DNA from: Janthinobacterium sp. Marseille
GTDB lineage: Bacteria > Pseudomonadota > Gammaproteobacteria > Burkholderiales > Burkholderiaceae_D
Assembly: GCF_000013625.1 (NCBI RefSeq)
Contig: NC_009659.1
Coordinates: 2,604,001 to 2,668,000 of the forward strand
Length of the DNA: 64,000 bases
Direction: 5' to 3'
Shown here: piece by piece, positions 18,794 to 28,216 of the stretch
Position numbering within the stretch: position 1 is the stretch's first letter
How the letters are laid out: each line of letters begins with the position of its first letter
The notes under the pieces: generated by a model
Database searches by the model: none
What the model saw: the letters and a program-made list of their open reading frames with translations, nothing else
Told to the model about the DNA's origin: nothing
Program-made: the position numbers and the translations under genes

Positions 18794-18898
18794 TATTAAA
18801 TTAAAAGAAAGAATAGACTGAATAAAGATGAATTATATGCTTCTTTAACAGCTATACAATTCAGTTCAGGATAAGCCGCCACCATCAGGGAGCCAGAC

Positions 18899-19777
18899 AT
18901 GTTTGCAGGATTCGAACGACACAACGCCAAAGTGAACGGCGTCAACATTGCCTATATCAAAGGCGGCCAGGGTCCGGCCCTGCTCCTCTTGCACGGCCAT
19001 CCGCAAACCCATGTGATCTGGCACAAGGTGGCGGATACCCTGGCACAACACTACACCGTCATCGCCAGCGACTTGCGCGGCTATGGCGACAGCGACAAAC
19101 CGCAAGGCTTGCCGGACCACAGCAATTACTCGAAACGCGTGATGGGTGAAGACCAGATCGCGCTGATGCAGCAACTCGGCTTCGAGCAATTCCTCTTGAT
19201 GGCACACGATCGCGGCGGCCGCGTCGCTTACCGCATGGCACTCGATCATCCGGAAGTCATACGCAAGCTGGTGATACTCGACGTCGCACCGACGCTGGCG
19301 ATGTATGAAAAAGCCAATCGCGCCTTTGCCACTGCTTACTACCACTGGTTCTTCCTGACCCGTCCGGCACCGTTTCCGGAAACCCTGATCAATTCGCATC
19401 CGGACGTCTACCTGCAGCACACCATCGCCGGTCGCAGCGCCGGGATGAAACCGTTCACGCCGGAAGCCTACGCCGAATACCTGCGCTGCCTGCGCGACCC
19501 GGCCACCATCCATGGCATCTGTGAAGATTACCGCGCCAGCGCCGGCATCGACCTCGAGCATGAACGGACCGACCTCGCCGCCGGTAACAAAATCCAGGCA
19601 CCGATGCTGGCTTTGTGGGGCAAACATGGCGTGATCGAACAATGCTTCCAGCCGCTAGCCGAATGGCAACACCTCGCCGCCAATGTGCGCGGCCACGCCC
19701 TCGATTGCGGCCACTACATACCGGAAGACGAGCCGCAACTCTTGCTGGATGAAGTCCTGCCCTTCCTCGCTGATTGA
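18899..19777 (+). CDS. Alpha/beta hydrolase, haloacetate (fluoroacetate) dehalogenase-like
   Basis: 292 residues, no signal peptide. The nucleophile is an Asp rather than Ser: MAHDRGGRVAYRM places Asp104 with Arg105 and Arg108, the carboxylate-binding arginines of fluoroacetate dehalogenases. Asp128 (ILDVAPT), His149-Trp150 (halide pocket) and the general base His272 (CGHYIPEDEP) complete the set known from that family. Such enzymes hydrolyse 2-haloacids to 2-hydroxyacids, though many relatives act on other substrates. AGGGAG precedes the ATG. It is 11 bp upstream of leuC, so it is probably co-transcribed under the divergent LysR gene. Confidence 0.85.
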   Translation: MFAGFERHNAKVNGVNIAYIKGGQGPALLLLHGHPQTHVIWHKVADTLAQHYTVIASDLRGYGDSDKPQGLPDHSNYSKRVMGEDQIALMQQLGFEQFLLMAHDRGGRVAYRMALDHPEVIRKLVILDVAPTLAMYEKANRAFATAYYHWFFLTRPAPFPETLINSHPDVYLQHTIAGRSAGMKPFTPEAYAEYLRCLRDPATIHGICEDYRASAGIDLEHERTDLAAGNKIQAPMLALWGKHGVIEQCFQPLAEWQHLAANVRGHALDCGHYIPEDEPQLLLDEVLPFLAD

Positions 19778-19788
19778 GAACACACCCC

Positions 19789-21195
19789 ATGCAAACCCGC
19801 ACGCTATACCAAAAACTGGTGGACTCGCATACCGTGAGCCGCCTCGACGAGCAACACGTATTGCTCTATGTCGACCTGCACATCATGAATGAATACACCA
19901 GTCCGCAAGCCTTTGCAGGTTTGCGCGCCCAGGGTCGCACGGTACTGCGCCCGCGCCAGCAACTGGCGGTGGTGTCACACATTATCCCGACCCATCCGGT
20001 GCAGGTCGGACAGCGCGTGATCTTCGATCCGCCATCCGCCTTGCAGGCGACCAACCTGAAAAAGAATTGCACCGAATACGGCATCAAGCTGCTGGATACC
20101 AATGATGCGGAACAAGGCATAGAACACATCATCGCGCCGGAACACGGCTGGGTCCGTCCCGGCATGGTGGTACTGTGCGGCGATAGCCACACCACCACTT
20201 ATGGCGCACTGGGTGCACTCGGTTTCGGCATCGGCACCTCGGAAGTCGAGCACATACTCGCGACACAAACACTGGTGTACCGGCTCGCCGACAATATGCG
20301 CATACGGGTCGACGGCGAGCTGCCTGTCGGCACTTCGGTCAAGGACCTGGTCTTGCTCATCATCAGCCGCATCGGTGCGCAAGGTGCGCGCGGTTATGCG
20401 GTCGAATTCTGTGGCAGCACGATCGCGGCACTGTCTGCGGAAGCACGCATGACCTTGTGCAATATGGCGGTCGAAGCCGGTGCGCGTGCGGCGCTGATCC
20501 GGCCGGATGCGACTACCTTCGCCTATATCAAGGCGCATGCAACTGACTTGGATGAAGCCGCTTACGCACAGGCACAACAAGACTGGCAAACGCTGTACTC
20601 GGATGAAGATGCCGCGTTTGAAGTTGACCATCAATTCGATGCGCGTGAAGTCGCACCGTATGTCACCTGGGGCACCAGCCCGGACCAGGCGATCCCGGTC
20701 AATGGCCACATTCCGGACACGGCACAGAACGATAACAAGGCACTGCACTATATGGGCTTGTCGGCCGGTGCATCACTGCTCGGCTTGCCGATAGAACGCG
20801 TCTTCATCGGTTCCTGCACCAATGGTCGCATCGAAGATTTGCGCATTGCCGCCGGCATCATCGCCGGCCAGCATGTCGCTAATGGCGTGCGTGCGATGGT
20901 GGTGCCGGGTTCAGGTGCAGTGCGACGCCAGGCGGAGCAGGAAGGCCTGGCCGATATCTTTATCGCTGCCGGTTTTGAATGGCGCCAGCCCGGTTGCTCA
21001 ATGTGCCTGGCAATGAATGATGATGTGTTGACGCCTGGCGAACGCTGCGCGTCGACTACCAATCGCAACTTCGAAGGACGCCAGGGCCGTGAAGGCCGCA
21101 CCCACCTGATGAGTCCGGCGATGGCCGCCGCCGCGGCGATTCGCGGTTGTATTTCGGATGTACGTGATTTGGCGAAGGAGCAAGCCCATGTCTGA
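19789..21195 (+). CDS. leuC: 3-isopropylmalate dehydratase large subunit (aconitase family), probable second copy
   Basis: 468 residues. All three cluster cysteines are seen: GSCTNGRIEDLR near residue 345 and CSMCLAMND near 405; GDSHTTTYGALGALGFGIGTSEVEHILATQT and the C-terminal STTNRNFEGRQG are also conserved. It should bind a 4Fe-4S cluster and isomerise a 2-alkylmalate with LeuD. The ATG at 19789 is chosen over an in-frame TTG 15 bases earlier. There is no leuB nearby and the unit is linked to a dehalogenase-like hydrolase, so it may be a paralogue with a different substrate (inference) rather than the leucine-pathway copy. Confidence 0.9.
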   Translation: MQTRTLYQKLVDSHTVSRLDEQHVLLYVDLHIMNEYTSPQAFAGLRAQGRTVLRPRQQLAVVSHIIPTHPVQVGQRVIFDPPSALQATNLKKNCTEYGIKLLDTNDAEQGIEHIIAPEHGWVRPGMVVLCGDSHTTTYGALGALGFGIGTSEVEHILATQTLVYRLADNMRIRVDGELPVGTSVKDLVLLIISRIGAQGARGYAVEFCGSTIAALSAEARMTLCNMAVEAGARAALIRPDATTFAYIKAHATDLDEAAYAQAQQDWQTLYSDEDAAFEVDHQFDAREVAPYVTWGTSPDQAIPVNGHIPDTAQNDNKALHYMGLSAGASLLGLPIERVFIGSCTNGRIEDLRIAAGIIAGQHVANGVRAMVVPGSGAVRRQAEQEGLADIFIAAGFEWRQPGCSMCLAMNDDVLTPGERCASTTNRNFEGRQGREGRTHLMSPAMAAAAAIRGCISDVRDLAKEQAHV

Positions 21196-21805
21196 CCAAA
21201 CCCTGCTGCAAGGCGTCGCGGCACCCTTATTACTGGCCAATCTCGACACCGACCAAATCATGCCCAAGCAATTCCTGCGCATCATCGATAAGGCAGGTTT
21301 GGCAAAAGGCGTTTTATACGATTTGCGTTTTCATCCGGATGGCAGCCCGCGCCCGGATTTCATCCTGAACCAGCCAGCGTTTAGCAATAGCAAATTCCTC
21401 ATCGGTGGTCCCAACTTCGGTTGTGGTTCCAGCCGTGAACACGCCGTCTGGGGCTTGCAACAGCTCGGCATAGAAGCCATCATCGCGCCCAGCTTTGGTG
21501 AAATCTTCTTTGGCAATGCGCTGAATAATCGCTTGTTGCTGATCATGCTGGAGCAGGAAAAAATAGCGGTGCTGCTGGATGATATGGAAAGCAGCGGCAT
21601 GCAATTGCAGATAGATTTAAATGCGATGACCGTCAGCAGCGCGTCGCACAGCTTCCCGTTTACGCTGGCGGCACGTCACCGCAAAATGATAGTCGAAGGA
21701 CTCGACATGATAGGTGCGACCATGCAGCTATTGCCCGAGATAGAACGCTTCGAACAAAGCCACGATGCACGTTTCCCGTGGACCAAGGTGCTGCCCGCCG
21801 CCTGA
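21188..21805 (+). CDS. leuD: 3-isopropylmalate dehydratase small subunit
   Basis: 205 residues from MSDQTLLQ. Swivel-domain motifs are present: LANLDTDQIMPKQFLR, GPNFGCGSSREHAVWGLQQLGIEAIIAPSFGEIFFGNALNN. The start overlaps the last 8 bases of leuC, which indicates translational coupling. It pairs with the large subunit to form the active isomerase. Confidence 0.92.
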   Translation: MSDQTLLQGVAAPLLLANLDTDQIMPKQFLRIIDKAGLAKGVLYDLRFHPDGSPRPDFILNQPAFSNSKFLIGGPNFGCGSSREHAVWGLQQLGIEAIIAPSFGEIFFGNALNNRLLLIMLEQEKIAVLLDDMESSGMQLQIDLNAMTVSSASHSFPFTLAARHRKMIVEGLDMIGATMQLLPEIERFEQSHDARFPWTKVLPAA

Positions 21806-21826
21806 TCGCAGCAAGCCCTGTAGCCA

Positions 21827-22693
21827 TCAGGGCAAGTCGCGCACGATTTGATAATCCTTGTCGCTGACGGGAACGAAGCGTGTGACGTTCAACTGGCGCA
21901 TCAGGTTTTCATTGGCATTGCCGCCGCTATCAAGGAAGACCGCTATGATCTTTTTCTTGATATCGGCGCACAAGCGACCACGCAAGACAAAGGGATTACG
22001 CGGGATGGCCGCCGAACGCCACAAGACCCGGAAATCTTCCGTTTTGACGCCGCTGTTTGCGACCGGCATCGCCAGGCTGGCGCTGGAAATGAAGGCAGCA
22101 TCAATCTTGCCCTTCTTCAGGTTTTGCATCGATTGATCATGCGCACCGCTATACACCAATTGCCCAAAATATTTTTCCAAAGGCGTCTGGACCACGCGTG
22201 GAAATACATGGCGCGGTATCAGCGCACCCGAAGTGCTGTCGGGATCGACCAGCGCCAGGCTCTTGCCGCGCAGGGATTCTATGGTTTGGTAGGGACCGTT
22301 ACTGCGCACGATCAGGACCGAGTGGTAAAAGGTATCTTCTTCGGTTTGCCCCGGCATCTTGCGCGACACAGTCGCGAATGCGGTAATACCCGGGTCCTGC
22401 TTCTTCGCCGACACATAGGCGGCCGGTCCCAGGCGTGCCAGGTCCACTGCACCGGATAACAAATCCTCGACCACTGCACCATAGGAAGTCGGCATCACCA
22501 CTTCAACCGGTATGCCAAGCGCAGTCTGCAAATCGGCAAACAAGGGCTTCAGCGATGCCACATCTTTTTGCAAGTCGCTCTGCGGCACCAGCGAAAAATG
22601 CAGGCGTGCCGGGCGCTCGCATTCGGCAGCCTGCACTGATGCCATCACCAAAAATAGCGATAAGGCACTGAGAACAAAATGTATGGCGCGCAT
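21827..22693 (-). CDS. PhnD-like periplasmic substrate-binding protein
   Basis: 288 residues with a cleavable signal peptide (VLSALSLFLVMASVQA, cut near residue 22). The fold is that of phosphonate/phosphate-type binding proteins: LVPQSDLQKDVASLKPLFADLQ, LLSGAVDLARLGPAAYV, DPDSTSGALIPRHVF and GKIDAAFISSASL. No ABC permease or ATPase gene is nearby. A GGAGGA site precedes the ATG. It lies only 12 bp downstream of a membrane-bound GGDEF-EAL gene in the same direction, so it more likely works as a periplasmic sensor feeding that enzyme than as a transporter component (inference). Confidence 0.85.
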   Translation of the reverse strand: MRAIHFVLSALSLFLVMASVQAAECERPARLHFSLVPQSDLQKDVASLKPLFADLQTALGIPVEVVMPTSYGAVVEDLLSGAVDLARLGPAAYVSAKKQDPGITAFATVSRKMPGQTEEDTFYHSVLIVRSNGPYQTIESLRGKSLALVDPDSTSGALIPRHVFPRVVQTPLEKYFGQLVYSGAHDQSMQNLKKGKIDAAFISSASLAMPVANSGVKTEDFRVLWRSAAIPRNPFVLRGRLCADIKKKIIAVFLDSGGNANENLMRQLNVTRFVPVSDKDYQIVRDLP

Positions 22694-22705
22694 GGAATCC
22701 TCCCC

Positions 22706-25060
22706 CTATGAAGGCGTGAACCTGCCGCGGCGCAGGATCTCGACTATTCCGGCGGCTGCTACCGGCCGCTTGAAATAAAAACCCTGCACCTGGTCGCAAC
22801 CGGCGGTCTTCAGGTGCACCAATTGTTCCTTGCTTTCCACGCCTTCGGCCACGACTTGCAAGCCGAGGTTATGTGCGAGTGAAATAGTGGAGGCAACGAT
22901 CACCGCATCGCTATTGTCATTGCGGATGTCGCGCACAAAGGAACGATCTATCTTGATCGCATAGATGGGCAGCTTCTTCAGGTTCTTCAGTCCGGAAAAA
23001 CCGGTACCGTAATCATCGAGTGCAATGCGCAAACCATTCGCCCTCAATTGCTCCAATACCCGGTTCGCAGTATCGAAGTCTTCAATAAAGCAGCCTTCGG
23101 TGATTTCAATTTCCAGCAAACCGGGTTCTATCTGGTAGCGCGCCAGCGTCTCCATCACGGTTTCCAGCAAGGCACTATCCTTCAATTGTTTCGGCGAGAC
23201 ATTGATCGCCACCGGTACCAGCGGCAAACCGGCGGCGCGCCAGTCGGCAATCTGGCGGCACGCGGCATCAATGACCCAGCGTCCAAGCAAGACAATCAAA
23301 TCATTCTCTTCTGCCAGCGTGATGAAATCATTCGGGAAAATCAAACCATGTTCCGGATGCTGCCAGCGCACCAGTGCCTCCAGCCCGACCAGGCCGAATT
23401 CCTGCAATTCAACACGTGGCTGGTAATGCAGGCAAAACTCGTCATCGCGGATTGCCCGCTTGAAGCGCGTCAGCAATTCCACATCACGCGCCGACGATGC
23501 ATTCAGCGAACTGTCGAAGAAACGATAGGTACCGGCACCGGCCGCCTTCGCGTGATACATCGCCGCATCGGCATGGGTCAGCAAGGTCTCCACATTCTGT
23601 CCGTCACGCGGATACAGCGCGATACCGATGCTCGGGCTGATTTCTATATCGTGGCCGTCAAGATCAGGGAAAGGTTCACGCACCACCTCAACCAGTTTGG
23701 CTGCAACCTTGGCGATATCGTTTTCAGATGTCATTTCCGAAATCAGCATGACGAATTCGTCGCCACCGAGGCGCGCCAGCAAATCATATTCACGCAGGGA
23801 TTCACGCAGGCGGCGCGCCACACCTTGCAGCAAGAGATCACCTACTGCATGGCCGAGCGTGTCATTGATCAGCTTAAATTTATCGAGATCTAGGAAAAAC
23901 ATTCCGTACAGCTTGCGACTGCGCCGCGCGCGCGCCAGCTCTGCCGCCGCCAGTTCGTAAAACAGCATGCGGTTCGGAATCCCGGTAAGGTAATCATGCG
24001 AAGCCTGCAGCAACGCACGCCCCTTCTCTTGTTCCAACTGTCCGATCAGGCTGCGCTTTTCCTGCTCCGATGCGGCCAGCACGTTATACAGGCGACGCTG
24101 CCGGTAAGCGATTACCAGCAGGCCAAACATCAGCAAGACGACCGCGACAGATACTATGATCGCCCGTTGCAGGTAATCGCGATGACGGGCCGTCAGGCGT
24201 GCCATTACATAACTTTGGTCACGTGTGACGACAACCGTAAACGGATAACTGCCCAGCATGCGGAACACGGCAATTTCCTGCTCGGCCGCGCCGGGCCGGG
24301 TGGCTTCGATGACACCTTCTGCCTCTTGTCCGTGCAGGAATTTTGCGTAATCGGAACCGGCATAATCGACACCAGCGGAAAGACCGGCTCCATTCAACTC
24401 AGCCAACTGATAGGCGTCGCGCGTCAGGATTTCAATGCGGCCACCATCGCCGAGATGGATGTCTTTATACAAACGCAGGAAATAACCAAGGTCTATCACC
24501 GCCGCCAGGAAGCCATGCTGGCGGTCAGCTGTTGCAAACGGAATCACTATCGGCACGCGCCACGCAGAATTATCACTAATCGATGGCCGCCCTACGACCA
24601 GCTGGATGTCCGTCCCACTCGCCATCGGCATCTGCTCTACCTTTTGTACCAATTGCATCAGTTCGGGTTCCGACCGGCGGTTGGCAGATGACTGCAGCAG
24701 GTTTGCCTGCCCGTCAAAGATCGCTATGCGCAAATAAGCCGGGTCACCGCTGAGCAAAGGCTTGAGTTGCAATTCGGCGAAGCGCTCTTCTTCCATCATC
24801 GAACGCCCGATCTTGGCGTAATGACTGGCGCGATCCAGTACTTCATTGAGGTTGGTGGCAACGATGGATGCGATATTCTGGCCGTCGGAAATCGAACTTT
24901 CCAGCACCAGCTCCTTCTCGTGTGCCATGCGCGACAGGGTGCCCCACCAAATAATGGCAAGCATCGCGAACGCCAGCAAAAAGGTAACGGGAACCAGACC
25001 TTTTTCACCGAGGATCAGATTATTGCCGTGCTTTTTCAGGAAGTGGAGTACGGATTGCAA
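22706..25060 (-). CDS. Membrane-bound diguanylate cyclase/phosphodiesterase (GGDEF-EAL)
   Basis: 784 residues: an N-terminal membrane segment (about 25-42), a periplasmic region of roughly 250 residues that looks like a Cache-type sensor, a second membrane segment (YLQRAIIVSVAVVLLMFGLL), a GGDEF domain with intact LARLGGDEFVML, and an EAL domain with LEALVRW, EITEG, DDYGTGFSGL and KIDRSFV all present. Both catalytic centres look intact, so it may make and/or degrade cyclic di-GMP. The start is a TTG (25058-25060) without a clear ribosome-binding site and is uncertain. The PhnD-like gene follows after 12 bp. Confidence 0.92.
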   Translation of the reverse strand: MQSVLHFLKKHGNNLILGEKGLVPVTFLLAFAMLAIIWWGTLSRMAHEKELVLESSISDGQNIASIVATNLNEVLDRASHYAKIGRSMMEEERFAELQLKPLLSGDPAYLRIAIFDGQANLLQSSANRRSEPELMQLVQKVEQMPMASGTDIQLVVGRPSISDNSAWRVPIVIPFATADRQHGFLAAVIDLGYFLRLYKDIHLGDGGRIEILTRDAYQLAELNGAGLSAGVDYAGSDYAKFLHGQEAEGVIEATRPGAAEQEIAVFRMLGSYPFTVVVTRDQSYVMARLTARHRDYLQRAIIVSVAVVLLMFGLLVIAYRQRRLYNVLAASEQEKRSLIGQLEQEKGRALLQASHDYLTGIPNRMLFYELAAAELARARRSRKLYGMFFLDLDKFKLINDTLGHAVGDLLLQGVARRLRESLREYDLLARLGGDEFVMLISEMTSENDIAKVAAKLVEVVREPFPDLDGHDIEISPSIGIALYPRDGQNVETLLTHADAAMYHAKAAGAGTYRFFDSSLNASSARDVELLTRFKRAIRDDEFCLHYQPRVELQEFGLVGLEALVRWQHPEHGLIFPNDFITLAEENDLIVLLGRWVIDAACRQIADWRAAGLPLVPVAINVSPKQLKDSALLETVMETLARYQIEPGLLEIEITEGCFIEDFDTANRVLEQLRANGLRIALDDYGTGFSGLKNLKKLPIYAIKIDRSFVRDIRNDNSDAVIVASTISLAHNLGLQVVAEGVESKEQLVHLKTAGCDQVQGFYFKRPVAAAGIVEILRRGRFTPS

Positions 25061-25441
25061 GGTGGCGGATAGGTAAATGGAGAGCGCGGCGGGCGCAGAG
25101 TTGCCATAGGTTAATGTTAGTGAGCAAACATTTCAACTTAATGACAAATGCCGGCAGTGCCGGAGCCGGCCGGGTCGGATGCAGCTTCCCCGCCACACTT
25201 GCGTCGACGCGTCAGTGCTCACCTTGCATAAAAAATAATTTGGCTTGGTAAACGCATGTCATCGTCATGTCATTTACGCCCGTTACAGTACGCCTTGTTT
25301 GCCACACTCCACTATAGGTTTGGGTGAACAAACCCAAGCCTGCCTCCTCACCGAAGCGGGCTTTTTTATTGTCTTCCATGCAGGCAAACAAAAGGCCTCT
25401 GCAACGAGAGGCCTTTTGGTCATACCCGGGCTGCTATCAGG
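25061..25441. other. Intergenic region, possible small RNA near its right end
   Basis: This 381-bp stretch has no supportable protein gene. Around 25313-25372 on the plus strand two hairpins follow one another: GGTTTG-GGTGAA-CAAACC, then AGCCTGC-N12-GCGGGCT followed by six T residues. The second hairpin has the form of a terminator yet no plus-strand gene precedes it, so a short RNA could end here. The downstream hairpin at 25390-25417 is the frc-side terminator. No tRNA was found. Confidence 0.35.
25390..25417. terminator. Bidirectional terminator after the CoA-transferase gene at 25442
   Basis: AAAAGGCCTCT (25390-25400), loop GCAACG and AGAGGCCTTTT (25407-25417) form a perfect 11-bp stem with A and T tracts, 24 bp beyond the stop of the minus-strand CoA-transferase gene. 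Confidence 0.85.
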
Positions 25442-26677
25442 CTAGATTGCCTTCACGCTACGCAATTGCGCAATACGCGACTCCTCATAACCCAGTACCT
25501 GCTGCAGGATTTCATCGGTATGCTCACCGAGTAATGGTGCCGGCGTAACGACTGCGGGCGAAGCCGACAGCTTGATCGGCATGCCTACCGTCCAGTACTT
25601 GCCGCGCTGCGCATGATCGACTTCGATATACATTTCGCGCGCATGCAAATGTTCATTCTCCGCAAGCTCGGCGGTAGACAGCACCGGTCCGCAAGGCACA
25701 TCGATTTCATTCAGTACCGTCATCAGTTCACTCTTTGTGTATTGCGCGGCAAAGCCGTTCAATATCGCCCACATCGCCTGCTGGTTGGCACGCCGACTCT
25801 CAATATTGGCAAAGCGCGGGTCTTCCAGCAAATGCTGACCACCGACCAGCTTGGCCAGTGCCGGCCACACTGCCTCCTGCACCACGACATACAGGTATTC
25901 TTCTGCACCGCCGCGCGCGCACCACAAGACATTACCCAACTGGCCGCCGCCGGAATCATTGCCGCCACGCGGCACCGAAAACAAGCCTTCGGTCGGCACC
26001 GAATACTCGGGCAATGGACCTTTTTGCAGTCGTTCGTGATCACGCATTTTCATGCGGATCAGGTTGAGTACGCTATCCATCATCGCCACTTCGACATACT
26101 GTCCTTCGCCATATTGCACACGATGATGCAGCGCGGCCAGGATGCCGATGACGAAATGCAGGCCGGTCCCCGAATCGCCAACCTGTGCGCCGGACACACA
26201 AGGCGGGCCATCGCTGAAGCCGGTGGTTGCCATTGCACCGCCCATCGCTTGCGCAACGTTTTCATATGCCTTGAAATCGGAGTACGGACCAGTGGAACCA
26301 AAGCCCTTGATCGATGCCATGATCAGCATCGGATTGATCGCGCGTACACGCTCCCAGGTAAAGCCGAAACGGTCCAGTACGCCGGGGCCGAAGTTTTCCA
26401 TCAGAACATCACACTTCGTCAGCAAGTCGGCAAAGATGGCCTTGCCTTCATCCGTTTTCATATTCACGGTAATCGAACGCTTATTGCAATTCAGCGTGCC
26501 GAAGTAAAGGCTGTCGACGCCGGGAATATCGCGTAACTGGCCGCGCGTGATATCGCCCTGCGGCGGCTCCAGTTTGATCACATCCGCGCCCATCCAGGCC
26601 AATAACTGCGAAGCCGAAGGACCGGCCTGTACATGCGTCATATCAAGAATGCGGAGACCTGCAAGCGCTTTACTCAT
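25442..26677 (-). CDS. CaiB/BaiF CoA-transferase, formyl-CoA:oxalate CoA-transferase-like
   Basis: 411 residues. Class III CoA-transferase with [18 protein letters not shown] at the N-terminus, catalytic Asp168 in GAQVGDSGTGLH, and a glycine loop SVPRGGNDSGGGQ that in Frc closes over the active site. It is clearly related to, but more divergent than, the second copy at 28217. The Trp after the glycine loop in Frc (QPGW) is changed to QLGN. It may use oxalate or another dicarboxylate. AAAGGA precedes the ATG. Divergent from the GlxA-type regulator gene. Confidence 0.88.
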   Translation of the reverse strand: MSKALAGLRILDMTHVQAGPSASQLLAWMGADVIKLEPPQGDITRGQLRDIPGVDSLYFGTLNCNKRSITVNMKTDEGKAIFADLLTKCDVLMENFGPGVLDRFGFTWERVRAINPMLIMASIKGFGSTGPYSDFKAYENVAQAMGGAMATTGFSDGPPCVSGAQVGDSGTGLHFVIGILAALHHRVQYGEGQYVEVAMMDSVLNLIRMKMRDHERLQKGPLPEYSVPTEGLFSVPRGGNDSGGGQLGNVLWCARGGAEEYLYVVVQEAVWPALAKLVGGQHLLEDPRFANIESRRANQQAMWAILNGFAAQYTKSELMTVLNEIDVPCGPVLSTAELAENEHLHAREMYIEVDHAQRGKYWTVGMPIKLSASPAVVTPAPLLGEHTDEILQQVLGYEESRIAQLRSVKAI

Positions 26678-26915
26678 TGTGCTTCCTTTAATTCAATTCA
26701 AATGGATATATCCGGACCACTCTGCACGATAGCCTGCGTCGGGCGGCAGCAGATTTGCGTATCTGCATCCCTCAAGCAGATTCGATAGGGATCGGCTATT
26801 ACCCCGGCAATGCAAAAGCAGCCAAACGGCATGCCATTCATTTTGAACTGTTAAAGACTTGGCGGAAACTGTATATTTACGTCGTTTTCAGCCAAATCGA
26901 TTTACTTCAGCGCCA

Positions 26916-27881
26916 ATGACTATCCAGGTTGCAGTATTAGCTTTTCCCGGCGTGCAATTACTTGATATTGCCGGTCCCGCCGATGTATTCATGGAAGCGG
27001 CGCGCCAGCTCAATGATGCGCGTGCTTATCGGGTGCAAATCATAGGGACCGAAAGTGGCCCCTTCAAATCATCGTCCGGCTTGTACGTGACACCGGATGC
27101 AACACTGCAAACTTTCAGGGGCGGCATAGACACCTTAATGGTGGCCGGCAGTCCGGACACCGACGTCATTACCGAAAACAGTACACGCGACGCATGGCTG
27201 AAAAAGCGTGCGAAGTCAGTGCGACGCATCGGTTCGGTATGTACCGGTGCATTGATACTCGGCATGGCCGGACTATTGGAAGGCAAGCGCATCACCACGC
27301 ACTGGAGCAGCGCGGAAAAACTCGCCACCATGTTCCCGCAAACCGAAGTCGATCCGGATTGCATCTATCTGCGTGACGGCAATCTATATACGTCGGCTGG
27401 TGTCACTGCAGGCATGGACCTGGCATTGGCGATGGTGGAAGAAGATCACGGGCGTGAGCTGGCACTGAAAGTCGCGCGCGAAATGGTGATGTTCGTCAAG
27501 CGACCCGGTGGCCAATCGCAATTCAGTTCACACCTGGCGGCACAGCATACCGAAGGCTCCACCATCGGCCAGATACAGGCATATGTGCTCGCCAATTTGC
27601 GTGCCGACCTGTCGGTACCGCAACTCGCGGAACGCGCACGCATGAGTGAACGCAGCTTCGCGCGTACCTTTAAAGCAGAAAGCGGCAGCACGCCCGCCTC
27701 CTTCGTCGAAGCCGCCAGGCTGGACCAGGCACGCCGCCTGATAGAAGAACAAAGCCAGCCACTCAAGCGTATCGCGCAGCTATGCGGCTTCAGCAACCTG
27801 GATGCAATGCGCAAAGCCTTCATGCGACGTATTTCGATCGGCCCGGCCGAATACCGGCGACGCTTCGCCAGTAAAGAATAG
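26916..27881 (+). CDS. GlxA-type regulator (DJ-1/PfpI domain plus AraC HTH)
   Basis: 322 residues from the ATG at 26916; an in-frame TTG at 26859 would add 19 residues. The N-terminal half is a DJ-1/PfpI-like domain (VAVLAFPGVQLLDIAGPADVF, nucleophile-elbow region RRIGSVCTGALILGMAGLL, TTHWSSAEKL). The C-terminal 100 residues form the double helix-turn-helix of AraC regulators (LSVPQLAERARMSERSFARTFK and IAQLCGFSNLDAMRKAFMRRISIGPAEYRRRF). Placed between two formyl-CoA-transferase-like genes, it is the obvious candidate regulator of both. Confidence 0.9.
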   Translation: MTIQVAVLAFPGVQLLDIAGPADVFMEAARQLNDARAYRVQIIGTESGPFKSSSGLYVTPDATLQTFRGGIDTLMVAGSPDTDVITENSTRDAWLKKRAKSVRRIGSVCTGALILGMAGLLEGKRITTHWSSAEKLATMFPQTEVDPDCIYLRDGNLYTSAGVTAGMDLALAMVEEDHGRELALKVAREMVMFVKRPGGQSQFSSHLAAQHTEGSTIGQIQAYVLANLRADLSVPQLAERARMSERSFARTFKAESGSTPASFVEAARLDQARRLIEEQSQPLKRIAQLCGFSNLDAMRKAFMRRISIGPAEYRRRFASKE

Positions 27882-28216
27882 CTGCGGAATACCGGCGGAA
27901 CAGGCGCGGCAAAAATCGGCCAAACGTCGCTTTTCAGCCATAATTCAGCGTGGCTATTTTTCATCAAAGATTCATTTCAAGCCACATTCACTATCATGTG
28001 ATGACGTCTTCCACGCTTCTACGGACAAGCCGAAAATAGACGTGGCAATGCCTGTTCATACTGGGCAGAATCGTTTTCGAACCATTCAACAAGCAGCTTT
28101 TGGCGGCAACGTACAGGCCTTGGACAGTGGTGATCTTTATCTGGAATGTGCACTTCCCGGCCCATCTACCGAAGGTGCCAATCCAGCCAAGCAAACGATT
28201 AAAAGGAATGCATATC
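27882..28216 (+). other. Intergenic region upstream of frc
   Basis: 335 bp between the GlxA-type regulator and frc. An open frame continues upstream from the frc ATG but lacks homology and is treated as leader. No convincing promoter, hairpin or operator was recognised. Confidence 0.4.

Noticed and set aside
25240..25330. A tRNA gene before the terminator-like hairpin
   Set aside because: No T-loop GGTTCGA-type sequence and no cloverleaf pairing could be built.
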